Counted from the stretch's first letter, positions 1-6,431 are shown. The stretch: DNA of 7,767 nucleotides from Planococcus sp. (in: firmicutes) (GCA_030147225.1 JASLAI010000211.1:1-7767); one strand, 5' to 3'. The notes: a model not told the origin generated them from the sequence alone. Numbers and translations are program-made.

Positions 1-524
1 GAATTATTCCGGCTTTACAGGCGGGCCAATTGGATGTAGCAATTGCAGGGATGAGTATTACAGATGAACGCAAACAAGTGGTTGATTTTTCTGATCCTTA
101 CTTTGATGCCGGACTGTCTCTGGTTGTAGCTGAAGACAACAACGACATCACTGCTTTGGAAGATCTTGAAGGCAAGACGGTAGCTGTCAAGAGCGGTACA
201 ACCGGTGCACAATTCGCCCGTGACAATGAAGACGAATATGGCTACTCAATTGCACAATTTGAAGACAGTCCATCTATGTTCCAGGAAGTTTCAAACGGCA
301 ATGCCGATGTGTTGCTGGAAGATTATCCGGTCATTGCCTATGCGATTGCTGAAAGTGGTCTTGCTTTAAAAACAGTCGGTGAACGCCTGACTGGAGATCA
401 GTACGGAATTGCTGTATTAAAAGGTGAAAATGCAGAACTTCTTGAAAAGATTAATACCGGCCTTCAAGAACTGCGTGATAGTGGAGAATACGACGAAATT
501 CTTGCGAAGTATATCGCAGAATAA
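1..524 (+). CDS. Polar amino acid ABC transporter, solute-binding protein (C-terminal part)
   Basis: This is the 3' part of a family 3 extracellular solute-binding protein (GlnH/ArtJ type). In Gram-positives it is a membrane-tethered lipoprotein that captures an amino acid for the permease and ATPase encoded next. The reading frame is open from base 3 and gives 173 residues before TAA, so roughly the first third, with the signal peptide and lipobox, lies outside the window. What is visible is typical of the family: an AGMSITDERKQVVDFSDPY segment closing lobe 1 and entering lobe 2, a DLEGKTVAVKSGTTG hinge and ligand-loop segment, a DVLLEDYPV segment returning to lobe 1, and a C-terminal helix ending LAKYIAE. 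The TTG at 30 is internal and is not the start. The ligand cannot be named from this part; glutamine, cystine, arginine or another polar amino acid are all possible. The family call is firm. Confidence 0.93.
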   Translation, partial: IIPALQAGQLDVAIAGMSITDERKQVVDFSDPYFDAGLSLVVAEDNNDITALEDLEGKTVAVKSGTTGAQFARDNEDEYGYSIAQFEDSPSMFQEVSNGNADVLLEDYPVIAYAIAESGLALKTVGERLTGDQYGIAVLKGENAELLEKINTGLQELRDSGEYDEILAKYIAE

Positions 525-532
525 AAAATAAA

Positions 533-563
533 TGCAGCGCGCAAAAGCGCGCTGTATTTTTTT
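533..563 (+). terminator. Intra-operon intrinsic terminator / attenuator
   Basis: An eight-pair GC-rich stem (CAGCGCGC at 535-542, AAAA loop, GCGCGCTG at 547-554), extended by a G-U and a U-A pair, is followed by seven T residues at 557-563. It starts nine bases after the binding-protein stop and ends about 20 bases before the permease start. In binding-protein-dependent operons such a hairpin usually lets partial read-through occur and stabilises the upstream message, so that binding protein is made in excess over membrane subunits. That role here is inference. Confidence 0.85.
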
Positions 564-582
564 ATGCAAAGGGGATATTTGT

Positions 583-1227
583 ATGGATACAATTGTTAAT
601 GCTTTTCCGTATTTGATGGAAGGGCTGCAAGTTACGTTGTACATTTTTGCAATTGCAATCGTTATTGGGTTTCTGATCGGCTTGATTGTGGCTCTGTTCC
701 GATTGGCGCCGCTGAAAATCCTAAATTGGATCGCGAAAATTTTTGTTGATGCTATTCGGGGAACTCCGTTCATCGTCCAGCTGTTCTTTATTTATTTCGG
801 CTTGAATTCATTGGAATTTATCTCTTTGGATAATACAACAGCGGGGATTGTGACGGTTGCGATCAACGCAGGTGCTTACTTCTCAGAAATTATCCGTGCC
901 GGTATCCAATCGATTGATAAGGGGCAGACAGAAGCCGCACGTTCACTTGGTTTGAATTCAACACAGAACATGCGTTACATCATTTTGCCGCAAGCTTTTA
1001 GAAGAATGCTGCCAACCATCACCAATCAGGCGATCATTTCATTGAAGGATACATCCCTGTTGTCAGTTATTGGAGTAGCGGACTTGACGCAGGAAGGCCG
1101 TATCCAGGCCAGTGCAACATTTGATGCTTTTAACGTGTACTTGATCCTGGGGATTATTTACTTTGTCGTCATATACTTGCTCTCCATGCTGGCGAGCTTT
1201 GTAGAAAGGAAGTTTGTATTGCGATGA
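583..1227 (+). CDS. Polar amino acid ABC transporter, permease subunit
   Basis: This integral membrane subunit of the amino acid importer (HisM/GlnP family) would form a homodimer that takes substrate from the binding protein and is driven by the ATPase encoded next. The 214-residue length is normal. The N terminus has the usual [10 protein letters not shown] first membrane helix, with an RGTP motif at residues 59-62. The cytoplasmic EAA loop is intact at about 103-140: EAA at 117-119, Gly123, and an I-x-L-P at 133-136 that docks on the ATPase. About five hydrophobic segments are present, the last at about 185-207. The start chosen is ATG 583, preceded by AAAGGGG at 568-574. An in-frame ATG at 532 is rejected because it lies before the terminator hairpin and would add a charged, non-conserved leader. 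The stop overlaps the ATPase start as ATGA, indicating translational coupling. Confidence 0.95.
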   Translation: MDTIVNAFPYLMEGLQVTLYIFAIAIVIGFLIGLIVALFRLAPLKILNWIAKIFVDAIRGTPFIVQLFFIYFGLNSLEFISLDNTTAGIVTVAINAGAYFSEIIRAGIQSIDKGQTEAARSLGLNSTQNMRYIILPQAFRRMLPTITNQAIISLKDTSLLSVIGVADLTQEGRIQASATFDAFNVYLILGIIYFVVIYLLSMLASFVERKFVLR

Positions 1228-1952
1228 CTATGATCAGAGTAGAAAACTTAAAAAAATCATTCGGCAACCTAGAAGTCATAAAAGATATGAGTACCGTAGT
1301 GGAAGAAAAAGAAGTTATTTGTGTCATCGGTCCTTCAGGATCCGGGAAAAGTACATTCCTTCGCTGCTTGAACCGGCTGGAGGAAATTACAGGGGGACAT
1401 GTCTATATCGAGGGAGTCGATATTACTGACCCGAAAGTGAACATCAATCAAATTCGTCAGGATGTTGGCATGGTATTTCAACAGTTCAACTTATTTCCTC
1501 ACAAGTCAGTATTGGAAAATGTCATTCTGGCACCGATGAAAGTGAAGAAGAGCGACAGAAAAGCCAGTGAGAAAAAAGCTTATGAATTGCTGGACAAAGT
1601 CGGCTTGCGTGAAAAAGCGAAAGCTTATCCAGGTGAGCTTTCCGGCGGACAGAAGCAACGTGTCGCCATTGCGCGCGCGCTCGCAATGGATCCGAAGATC
1701 ATGCTTTTTGATGAACCAACTTCGGCACTTGATCCTGAGATGGTGGGAGATGTACTGGATGTCATGAAACAACTGGCACGTGAAGGAATGACGATGGTCG
1801 TGGTTACACACGAGATGGGGTTTGCCGCTGAAATGGGAGACCGTGTGCTGTTTATCGATGGCGGTTACATCGTAGAAGAAAACGTGCCTAAGGAATTATT
1901 CGGCAATCCGCAACACGAGCGGACAAAAGCGTTTTTAAGCAAAATATTGTAG
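1224..1952 (+). CDS. Polar amino acid ABC transporter, ATP-binding subunit
   Basis: This cytoplasmic ATPase (GlnQ/HisP family, 242 residues, normal length) powers the importer. Every nucleotide-binding element is intact: Walker [10 protein letters not shown] at 36-44, Q-loop Gln86 in VFQQFN, signature LSGGQ at 139-143, Walker B IMLFDEP at 159-165 with catalytic Glu164, D-loop SALD at 167-170, and switch His196 in THEMGFA. The absence of a long C-terminal extension argues against a methionine-type (MetN) regulatory domain. The ATG at 1224 overlaps the permease stop by four bases, and AAGGAAG at 1206-1212 serves as ribosome binding site. A second in-frame ATG at 1230 would shorten the protein by two residues and cannot be excluded. 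It closes the three-gene operon and is followed directly by a terminator. Confidence 0.95.
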   Translation: MTMIRVENLKKSFGNLEVIKDMSTVVEEKEVICVIGPSGSGKSTFLRCLNRLEEITGGHVYIEGVDITDPKVNINQIRQDVGMVFQQFNLFPHKSVLENVILAPMKVKKSDRKASEKKAYELLDKVGLREKAKAYPGELSGGQKQRVAIARALAMDPKIMLFDEPTSALDPEMVGDVLDVMKQLAREGMTMVVVTHEMGFAAEMGDRVLFIDGGYIVEENVPKELFGNPQHERTKAFLSKIL

Positions 1953-1955
1953 GAA

Positions 1956-1979
1956 ATGCGTCTGCGGGCGTATTTTTTT
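1956..1979 (+). terminator. Intrinsic terminator of the ABC transporter operon
   Basis: Bases 1956-1962 can pair with 1967-1973 (seven pairs, two of them G-U) around a four-base TGCG loop, followed by a T run reaching 1979. It begins four bases after the ATPase stop codon. The stem is modest, but its position and T tract make termination likely. Confidence 0.7.
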
Positions 1980-2019
1980 CTGTCTTTTTGCTGGTAGAAT
2001 TGTGTTTTTGGAGAGCAAG

Positions 2020-2124
2020 GGATTGTATTTAGCTTATTTTGGCTCGTATTGTATGGCGAATGGACTGTATTTGCTCTGTAATGGCTCGTATTTCGATACA
2101 AACGGCTTGTATTTCCAGGAAAAA
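2020..2124. repeat. Five degenerate 21-bp tandem repeats in an intergenic spacer
   Basis: Five consecutive units start at 2020, 2041, 2062, 2083 and 2104, each exactly 21 bases. Each has a conserved 11-base head, GG[AC][TC][TC]GTATT[TG], in which GG and GTATT are invariant in all five, followed by a variable 10-base tail that tends to end in AA. The array lies between the terminator of the amino acid transporter operon and the terminator of ppiB, which are convergent. Both strands stay open here and show a 7-residue period, but that is a by-product of a 21-base period and not evidence of a protein. A looser copy may precede the array at about 1997-2019. The function is unknown. The 21-base period equals about two turns of B-DNA, so every head lies on the same face. 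Confidence 0.8.
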
Positions 2125-2160
2125 CCAAAAAACCGACCTGGATGGAAATCCCGGCCGGTT
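2120..2160 (-). terminator. Intrinsic terminator of ppiB
   Basis: On the minus strand, bases 2160-2131 form a 13-position stem with 11 Watson-Crick pairs and two mismatches. The loop is four bases, GGAA on the plus strand and TTCC on the minus strand. A T-rich tail follows (2130-2120 complemented: six T, two G, then T). It begins 12 bases after the ppiB stop codon. Its tail overlaps the end of the last 21-bp repeat. Confidence 0.85.
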
Positions 2161-2172
2161 AAGCTTATAGAC

Positions 2173-2613
2173 TTACTCTTCGTCAAAGACGTGAACTTTT
2201 GTCATTTTATCGCCATTGCTCATTGCTTTTGCAGTTTCAAGTCCAGAAGTTACTTGTCCGAAAACAGTGTGGACTCCGTCAAGATGCGGCTGTGGTGCAT
2301 GAACGATAAAGAATTGGCTTGAACCAGTATCTTTTCCGGCATGTGCCATTGATAAGCTTCCAGCCTGGTGTTTATGCGGGTTGCCTTCAGTTTCGCATTT
2401 GATTGTTTTGCCGCTGCCGCCAGCACCTGTGCCGGTTGGGTCTCCACCTTGGCTTACGAAGCCAGGAATTACGCGGTGGAAAGTTACATCGTTGTAAAAT
2501 CCAGAGTTTGCAAGCTCCTCAAAGTTTGCAGCCGTGTTTGGTGCTTCATTTGGAAAAAGTTCGAATTCGATGATTTCGCCATTTTCCATGTGGATGTGTC
2601 CTTTTTTCGCCAT
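2173..2613 (-). CDS. ppiB: Peptidyl-prolyl cis-trans isomerase, cyclophilin type (PpiB)
   Basis: This cytoplasmic cyclophilin catalyses cis-trans isomerisation of Xaa-Pro bonds during protein folding. At 146 residues without signal peptide or extra domains, it matches the single-domain PpiB of Bacillus. The active site is intact: [13 protein letters not shown] at 45-57 carries catalytic Arg47 with Phe52 and Gln55, and SQFFIVH at 99-105 supplies the hydrophobic pocket. The Trp that human cyclophilin A uses to bind cyclosporin is His110 here, as in many bacterial members, so cyclosporin affinity is probably low (inference). The ATG at 2613 has AAAGGAG at 2630-2624, ten bases upstream. It lies 77 bases downstream of the SDR gene on the same strand, with no clear terminator between them, so it may be read both from its own promoter and from the SDR promoter. 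Confidence 0.97.
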   Translation of the reverse strand: MAKKGHIHMENGEIIEFELFPNEAPNTAANFEELANSGFYNDVTFHRVIPGFVSQGGDPTGTGAGGSGKTIKCETEGNPHKHQAGSLSMAHAGKDTGSSQFFIVHAPQPHLDGVHTVFGQVTSGLETAKAMSNGDKMTKVHVFDEE

Positions 2614-2648
2614 TCTAAAACATCTCCTTTATAATTGGTTCATTTCCC

Positions 2649-2677
2649 AGTATATCGATTTTTCGAGCGGCTGTATA
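2649..2677 (-). promoter_or_regulatory. Candidate sigma-A promoter for ppiB
   Basis: On the minus strand a TATACA -35-like hexamer (2677-2672, four of six matches to TTGACA) and a TATACT -10 (2654-2649, five of six) are separated by 17 bases. The predicted start of transcription is about 30 bases before the ppiB start codon. It is a plausible but weak match, by eye only. Confidence 0.4.
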
Positions 2678-2690
2678 ATCATTTGACACA

Positions 2691-3482
2691 TTACAATGCT
2701 TTTAATGAACCGCCTTCTACGACCAGGGATTGGCCAGTCACATAAGAATTGGCAGATGATGCAAGAAAAACGATGACTTTAGCGAATTCTTCTGGCTCAC
2801 CGTAGCGGCCAGCAGGGATGCCTGATTTGCTTTTTTCAATGATCTGTTCAATAGGAACCCCTTGTTTATCGGCTGCAATCTGATCTAGCTCTGCCACTCG
2901 ATCAGTACTGATCCGTCCTGGTCCGACCGTATTCACCAGAATATTATCTCCAGCCACTTCGCGTGCAAGCGTCTTCGCAAATCCGACCATTCCGGCGCGG
3001 AGTGTATTTGATAAAATCAAGCCGTCGATTACTTCTTTGACAGAAGAAGAAGAGATATTGATGATGCGTCCGAATTGCTGTTCTTTCATATAAGGAAGCA
3101 CAGCGCGGGAGGTACGGATATAGCTCAGCAGATTTTGGTCGAATGCTTTATACCAATCCGCGTCTTCAATTGCGTCAAATCCACCCGCTTTTGGACCTCC
3201 GGTATTGTTAATTAGCACATCGATGCGCCCAAATTGATCTGCAACGAATTTGACCAGCTTTTCAATATCCTGTTCTTGTGAGATGTCGCAGACCTGAGAA
3301 AATACTTGCTGATTCCCAGTAGCCTTTTTAATCTCTGCAGCAGCTTTATCAAGAGCTTGCTGGTTGCGGCTTGAAATGATGACAGTTGCGCCTTCTTTCG
3401 CAAATTCAAGAGCTGTCGCTTTTCCCAGTCCTTTGCTTGAAGCCATGACGATAACCACTTTTTCATTGATTCCTAAATCCAT
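2691..3482 (-). CDS. Non-canonical short-chain dehydrogenase/reductase (BKR-like SDR)
   Basis: This Rossmann-fold protein of the SDR superfamily is 263 residues, normal for a classical SDR. It resembles the subgroup annotated as 3-oxoacyl-ACP reductase-like, but key residues differ. Numbering is from the start chosen here. The coenzyme motif TGxxxGxG reads MASSKGLG at 13-20, so Thr and the first Gly are Met and Ala. NNTGG at 92-96 replaces NNAG. Ser145 is kept within SSSS, but the catalytic Tyr and Lys of YxxxK are Ser158 and Arg162 (SNTLRAG). Asn117 of the tetrad is kept. It ends in a normal GQSLVVEGG segment. Reductase activity should therefore not be assumed. An upstream ATG at 3491 directly abuts the ribosome binding site, so the ATG at 3482 is chosen, nine bases from it. 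The gene is divergent from the reductase at 3640 and lies upstream of ppiB. Its substrate is unknown. Confidence 0.9.
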   Translation of the reverse strand: MDLGINEKVVIVMASSKGLGKATALEFAKEGATVIISSRNQQALDKAAAEIKKATGNQQVFSQVCDISQEQDIEKLVKFVADQFGRIDVLINNTGGPKAGGFDAIEDADWYKAFDQNLLSYIRTSRAVLPYMKEQQFGRIINISSSSVKEVIDGLILSNTLRAGMVGFAKTLAREVAGDNILVNTVGPGRISTDRVAELDQIAADKQGVPIEQIIEKSKSGIPAGRYGEPEEFAKVIVFLASSANSYVTGQSLVVEGGSLKAL

Positions 3483-3491
3483 TACACTCAT

Positions 3492-3498
3492 CCTCTCT
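3492..3498 (-). promoter_or_regulatory. Ribosome binding site that decides the SDR start
   Basis: AGAGAGG on the minus strand at 3498-3492 touches the first ATG (3491) with no spacer, which is too close for initiation. It lies nine bases before the in-frame ATG at 3482. This favours a protein starting MDLGINEK and not MSVMDLG. Confidence 0.7.
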
Positions 3499-3514
3499 TA
3501 TATATCCATTCTTC

Positions 3515-3543
3515 AGTTTAAGGAAAGAATCCAGATAATTCAA
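3515..3543 (-). promoter_or_regulatory. Candidate sigma-A promoter for the SDR gene
   Basis: On the minus strand TTGAAT (3543-3538) and TAAACT (3520-3515) are separated by 17 bases. Each matches four of six consensus positions. An A-rich tract at 3544-3561, on the upstream side, could act as an UP element. The predicted transcript start is about 25 bases before the start codon. Confidence 0.45.
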
Positions 3544-3571
3544 ACTTTTATTTTTTTAATTTCCGTCATAA

Positions 3572-3596
3572 GTCTAATGGCGTGAAACTGGGGTAA
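3572..3596 (+). promoter_or_regulatory. Candidate sigma-B promoter for the NADP reductase gene
   Basis: GTCTAA (3572-3577) and GGGTAA (3591-3596) are separated by 13 bases. They match the general-stress sigma-B pattern GTTTAA-N12-15-GGGWAW with one deviation in the -35. The predicted transcript starts about 36 bases before ATG 3640. A sigma-A-like -10, TATGAT at 3598-3603, lies just downstream but lacks a good -35. Confidence 0.45.
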
Positions 3597-3639
3597 ATAT
3601 GATAGGATATAGATACTGATTAGATTAGGAGTGTTATAA

Positions 3640-4626
3640 ATGGAAGAACGCGAAATTTTTGATATTACAATTATCGGCGGCGGGCCAACTGGCCTGTTTG
3701 CTTCCTTTTACGGCGGTATGCGCAAGATGAAAGTTAAGATTTTGGATAGTTTGCCACAGTTAGGCGGCCAGCTGACGGAGCTTTATCCGGATAAATTCAT
3801 TTACGATGTAGGTGGATTTCCAAAAGTATTGGCAAAAGATTTGGTGAGCAACTTGGTTCAACAGGCGAAATATGGAGATCCTGAAATTTGCCTGGAAGAA
3901 ACCGTAACTGCTGCTGAACGTCATGGCGATCATTTTGTCATTCAGACAGACAAAGGCCTGCATTACACCAAAGCCATCTTATTGACTGCTGGTGTTGGTG
4001 CATTCCAGCCTCGTAAACTTGCAGTCGACGGCTGCGAAGCTTTTGAAGGCAAAACGCTTCATTATGGCGTTAAGGACCTGAAAGTTTTCAGTGACAAAAA
4101 AGTAGTCGTCTTAGGCGGCGGAGATTCAGCTGTTGACTGGGCGATGATGCTTGAAAATGTTGCTTCTCATGTGACATTGAGCCACCGCAGAGATAAAATG
4201 ACAGCGCACGAAGCGAATGTCGATGTCCTGATGGACTCAAAAGTGCAGGTCAAAAAACCATACGGTGTTAAAGAACTAGTGGGCGAAAATGGCCAGGTAA
4301 AAGAGCTCGTGCTGATTGATAAAGAGGGCAACGAAGAGCGCTTGGACGTAGACCATGTCATCGTCAACTATGGCAATATCACTTCATTGGGAGCCATTAA
4401 GGAATGGGGTTTGGAGATGGACAAAAATTCAGTTATCGTCAACTCCAAAATGGAAACCAGCATCTCAGGCATTTATGCCGCTGGAGACATCGCTACGTAT
4501 GAAGGGAAAGTAAAATTGATTGCCGTTGGCTTTGGCGAAGCGCCGACTGCCATCAATAATGCTAAGTCTTACCTTGATCCAAAATCAAAAGTTCAGCCAT
4601 TGCACAGCACCAGTGTTTTTAAATAA
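3640..4626 (+). CDS. yumC: Ferredoxin/flavodoxin--NADP reductase, YumC type
   Basis: This cytoplasmic FAD enzyme transfers electrons between NADPH and ferredoxin or flavodoxin. It belongs to the thioredoxin-reductase-like class of ferredoxin-NADP reductases found in Bacillus (YumC). The 328 residues fit that family. FAD-binding GGGPTG is at 13-18 near the N terminus, and the NADPH-binding domain has GGGDSA at 159-164 followed by HRRD at 182-185, whose arginines suit the 2'-phosphate of NADPH. The second FAD motif, [11 protein letters not shown], is at 280-290. No CxxC redox pair is present between the domains, which excludes thioredoxin reductase. Tyr49, and His322-Ser323 in a C-terminal extension, correspond to residues known to stack on the flavin in the B. 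subtilis enzyme. AGGAG at 3627-3631 precedes the ATG by eight bases. It is transcribed alone and ends at a strong terminator. Confidence 0.94.
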   Translation: MEEREIFDITIIGGGPTGLFASFYGGMRKMKVKILDSLPQLGGQLTELYPDKFIYDVGGFPKVLAKDLVSNLVQQAKYGDPEICLEETVTAAERHGDHFVIQTDKGLHYTKAILLTAGVGAFQPRKLAVDGCEAFEGKTLHYGVKDLKVFSDKKVVVLGGGDSAVDWAMMLENVASHVTLSHRRDKMTAHEANVDVLMDSKVQVKKPYGVKELVGENGQVKELVLIDKEGNEERLDVDHVIVNYGNITSLGAIKEWGLEMDKNSVIVNSKMETSISGIYAAGDIATYEGKVKLIAVGFGEAPTAINNAKSYLDPKSKVQPLHSTSVFK

Positions 4627-4630
4627 AATC

Positions 4631-4669
4631 AAAAAGACCCGGCACATTTTTTATGTGTCGGGTCTTTTT
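4631..4669. terminator. Bidirectional intrinsic terminator
   Basis: A 17-pair stem (4631-4647 with 4653-4669, one G-U) closes a five-T loop. The stem starts with five A and ends with five T, so either strand gives a GC-rich hairpin core flanked by a U tract. It lies four bases after the reductase stop and five bases beyond the BCCT transporter stop, and so should end both convergent transcripts. Confidence 0.93.
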
Positions 4670-4674
4670 GGTTA

Positions 4675-6177
4675 TTATCTGCTATTCTTTGGTTTTTTCA
4701 TCATTGGGTCATGGGAAGCTTCTTTAAGGAACGAAACACCCATTAAGATAATAACGATAGAAAAGGGCAGTGCTGCAATAATTAAAGAGTTCTGCAAACC
4801 TTGGGTGCCGCCGGTATAGACAACAATAGCAGCAACTGCTGATTGGATAAGTCCCCAGGTGATTTTAACCAGGTTAGGGGGATTCAGCATTCCTCCAGTT
4901 GTCTGCATGCCAAGAACAAATGTAGCCGAATCGGCAGAAGTAATGAAAAAGATGGCGATGACAAACAGGGTAATGATAGACAGTAAAGTTCCGAGTGGAT
5001 AATATTGGAGAACACCAAAAGTAGCAGTCTCAAGACTGTAATCAGATATTTTGGCAATGTTGTTCTGCTCAAGATTCAATGCAGAAACGCCAAACACCGC
5101 GAAAAAGATAAAGCAGACCAGTGAAGGCACGAGCAATACCCCAAGCATAAATTCTTTGACTGTTCGCCCGCGGGAAATGCGTGCTATAAAGATGCCGACA
5201 AATGGAGCCCATGAAACCCACCAGGCCCAGTAGAATACTGTCCATCCATCAACCCAGGCTCGTCGATCTTCATTCATTGGCTCAAGATTGAAACTCATAG
5301 AAAAGAAATTAGTCAAATATCCACCAATTGCGCTGCCAAATGAATTGAAAATATAAATAGTGGGTCCAACAGCTAATAAGAGCAGAAGCAGAACAAAGGC
5401 GAGCATCATATTAATATTGCTCAAGTATTTAATGCCGCGGCCAACGCCTGAAGAGGCAGAAGCGATGAAAAGAACCGTTGCTACAGCAAGTATAAGCATT
5501 TGGAATGCAAAAGTGTTAGGTGTACCGAAAAGGAAGGAAATGCCTTCATTTAATTGGGCAGATCCAAATCCAAGGGTTGAGGCGACTCCGATAACCGTTG
5601 CAAAAACTGCCAGTGTATCAATCACTATTCCCAGTGGTCCCGCCATCAATTTTTTTCCGAACAAGGGAATCAGCGTGGCACTAATTAACCCCGGCGCGTC
5701 ATGACGGAATTTAAAGTAAGCCAAAACCAATGCGACGATTCCGTAAACGGCCCATGCATGTATTCCCCAATGGAAGAAGGAGAATTGTAAAGCTTCCTGA
5801 ATAGCCTGTTCCGAGCCTAATTCCGATTTAGGTGCGCTGATGAATGCGTGGGAGATCGGCTCGGCCGTTGTCCAAAAAACCAAGCCCATGCCCATTCCTG
5901 CACTGAATAGCATTGCAAACCACGATGCAAGAGAAAATTCTGGTTTATCTTCAGGCTTTCCGAGCTTCAATGTCGAAAACCTGGAAAAAATTAAATAGAC
6001 ACAGAAAACCAGTATTAAAAATACGGTCAGTAGATAATACCAGCCAAATGTACTGGAGATTGCAGAAGTAAGCGCCCCAGTCTGTGCCTTGAAATTCCCC
6101 GGTGAAATCAGCCCCCAGGCTACCATGCCTAAACAGATCATTAATGAAGTCCCAAAAACTACCGTAACATTTTTCAA
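4675..6177 (-). CDS. BCCT-family compatible-solute transporter (OpuD-like)
   Basis: This secondary transporter of the betaine/carnitine/choline family sits in the cell membrane and would import osmoprotectants such as glycine betaine. It has 500 residues and about 12 hydrophobic helices. TM3 has GMGMG at 94-98. The residue matching Gly153 of Corynebacterium BetP is Gly98, as in sodium-coupled betaine carriers and unlike the Asp of proton-coupled choline carriers. The aromatic box is complete: Trp137, Trp142 and Tyr145 in TM4, and Trp319, Trp320 and Trp323 in TM8, followed by RISRGRTVKEF. The tails are short (about 17 residues after the last helix), unlike the long osmosensing tails of BetP. 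The start is TTG at 6177, since no ATG is in frame near AGGGGGGAG at 6190-6182. The substrate is inferred from the motifs. A sigma-B-like promoter lies upstream. Confidence 0.94.
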   Translation of the reverse strand: MKNVTVVFGTSLMICLGMVAWGLISPGNFKAQTGALTSAISSTFGWYYLLTVFLILVFCVYLIFSRFSTLKLGKPEDKPEFSLASWFAMLFSAGMGMGLVFWTTAEPISHAFISAPKSELGSEQAIQEALQFSFFHWGIHAWAVYGIVALVLAYFKFRHDAPGLISATLIPLFGKKLMAGPLGIVIDTLAVFATVIGVASTLGFGSAQLNEGISFLFGTPNTFAFQMLILAVATVLFIASASSGVGRGIKYLSNINMMLAFVLLLLLLAVGPTIYIFNSFGSAIGGYLTNFFSMSFNLEPMNEDRRAWVDGWTVFYWAWWVSWAPFVGIFIARISRGRTVKEFMLGVLLVPSLVCFIFFAVFGVSALNLEQNNIAKISDYSLETATFGVLQYYPLGTLLSIITLFVIAIFFITSADSATFVLGMQTTGGMLNPPNLVKITWGLIQSAVAAIVVYTGGTQGLQNSLIIAALPFSIVIILMGVSFLKEASHDPMMKKPKNSR

Positions 6178-6221
6178 GTGACTCCCCCCTTTATTTTCTT
6201 TCTTTAAAATAACATTTCAAT

Positions 6222-6246
6222 ATTCCCTCATTTTCCGGAATTAAAC
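6222..6246 (-). promoter_or_regulatory. Candidate sigma-B promoter for the BCCT transporter
   Basis: On the minus strand GTTTAA (6246-6241) and GGGAAT (6227-6222) are separated by 13 bases, a full match to GTTTAA-N12-15-GGGWAW. Transcription would start about 36 bases before the TTG start codon. Sigma-B control fits osmoprotectant uptake; the B. subtilis proline transporter opuE is an established case. No convincing sigma-A promoter was seen for this gene. Confidence 0.6.
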
Positions 6247-6303
6247 TGTCTATGTACAACTTCTTCGGATTCATCAGAGACTTCTGCATCATTGTCAGTT
6301 TTA

Positions 6304-6316
6304 TTACAAGTTGTAA
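6304..6316. promoter_or_regulatory. Inverted repeat TTACAA-N-TTGTAA
   Basis: A perfect six-base inverted repeat around a central G lies in the 254-base region between the divergent BCCT and LysM-3D genes. It is short and AT-rich for a hairpin but has the look of a dimeric regulator site. It is 58 bases upstream of the proposed BCCT -35 and 16 bases before the WalR-like box. No regulator is assigned. Confidence 0.35.
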
Positions 6317-6331
6317 CAAAGCATAACTCTG

Positions 6332-6348
6332 TGTCATGAAATTGTTAT
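6332..6348 (+). promoter_or_regulatory. WalR (YycF)-like box upstream of the LysM-3D gene
   Basis: TGTCAT (6332-6337), a five-base spacer and TGTTAT (6343-6348) match the direct-repeat WalR consensus TGTWAH-N5-TGTWAH at 11 of 12 positions. In B. subtilis, WalR activates yocH, which has the same domain order as the gene downstream. The box is centred about 64 bases before the predicted transcript start, suited to activation. A further TGTCAT at 6365 lies exactly 33 bases (three 11-bp steps) from the first half-site. Confidence 0.55.
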
Positions 6349-6373
6349 GTTCTATCCGTCGTTCTGTCATGTT

Positions 6374-6387
6374 CCTGACATGTCAGG
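6374..6387. promoter_or_regulatory. Perfect 14-bp palindrome CCTGACATGTCAGG (operator-like)
   Basis: This perfectly symmetric site lies between the probable -35 zone and the extended -10 of the LysM-3D promoter, ending two bases before the TG of that -10. A protein bound there would directly affect polymerase access. It is not followed by a T run, so it is not a terminator. The cognate regulator is unknown. Confidence 0.5.
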
Positions 6388-6388
6388 G

Positions 6389-6397
6389 TGTTATGAT
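6389..6397 (+). promoter_or_regulatory. Extended -10 promoter of the LysM-3D gene
   Basis: TG-T-TATGAT at 6389-6397 is an extended -10 element (five of six in the hexamer). The -35 region at 6369-6374 is poor, as is common for extended -10 or activator-dependent promoters. Transcription would start near 6404 and leave a leader of about 28 bases carrying AAGGAGG. Confidence 0.5.
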
Positions 6398-6431
6398 CAT
6401 TCAAGTTAGTGAAAAGGAGGAATTTCAATTT

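Noticed and set aside
532..582. In-frame ATG extending the permease by 17 residues
   Set aside because: It lies before the terminator hairpin and gives a non-conserved charged leader. ATG 583 has a good ribosome binding site.
1865..2322. Open frames on both strands across 1865-2322, with a seven-residue repeat on each strand
   Set aside because: The periodicity is produced by the 21-base DNA repeat in any frame. The plus frame continues antisense into ppiB, the minus frame starts within the ATPase gene, and neither has a ribosome binding site.
2683..2688. TTGACA on the plus strand
   Set aside because: It has no -10 at a suitable distance and no plus-strand gene follows. It lies between minus-strand genes.
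6336..6431. In-frame ATG extending the LysM-3D protein by 32 residues
   Set aside because: The extension runs through the WalR-like box, palindrome and -10, and would bury the signal peptide. ATG 6432 follows AAGGAGG.
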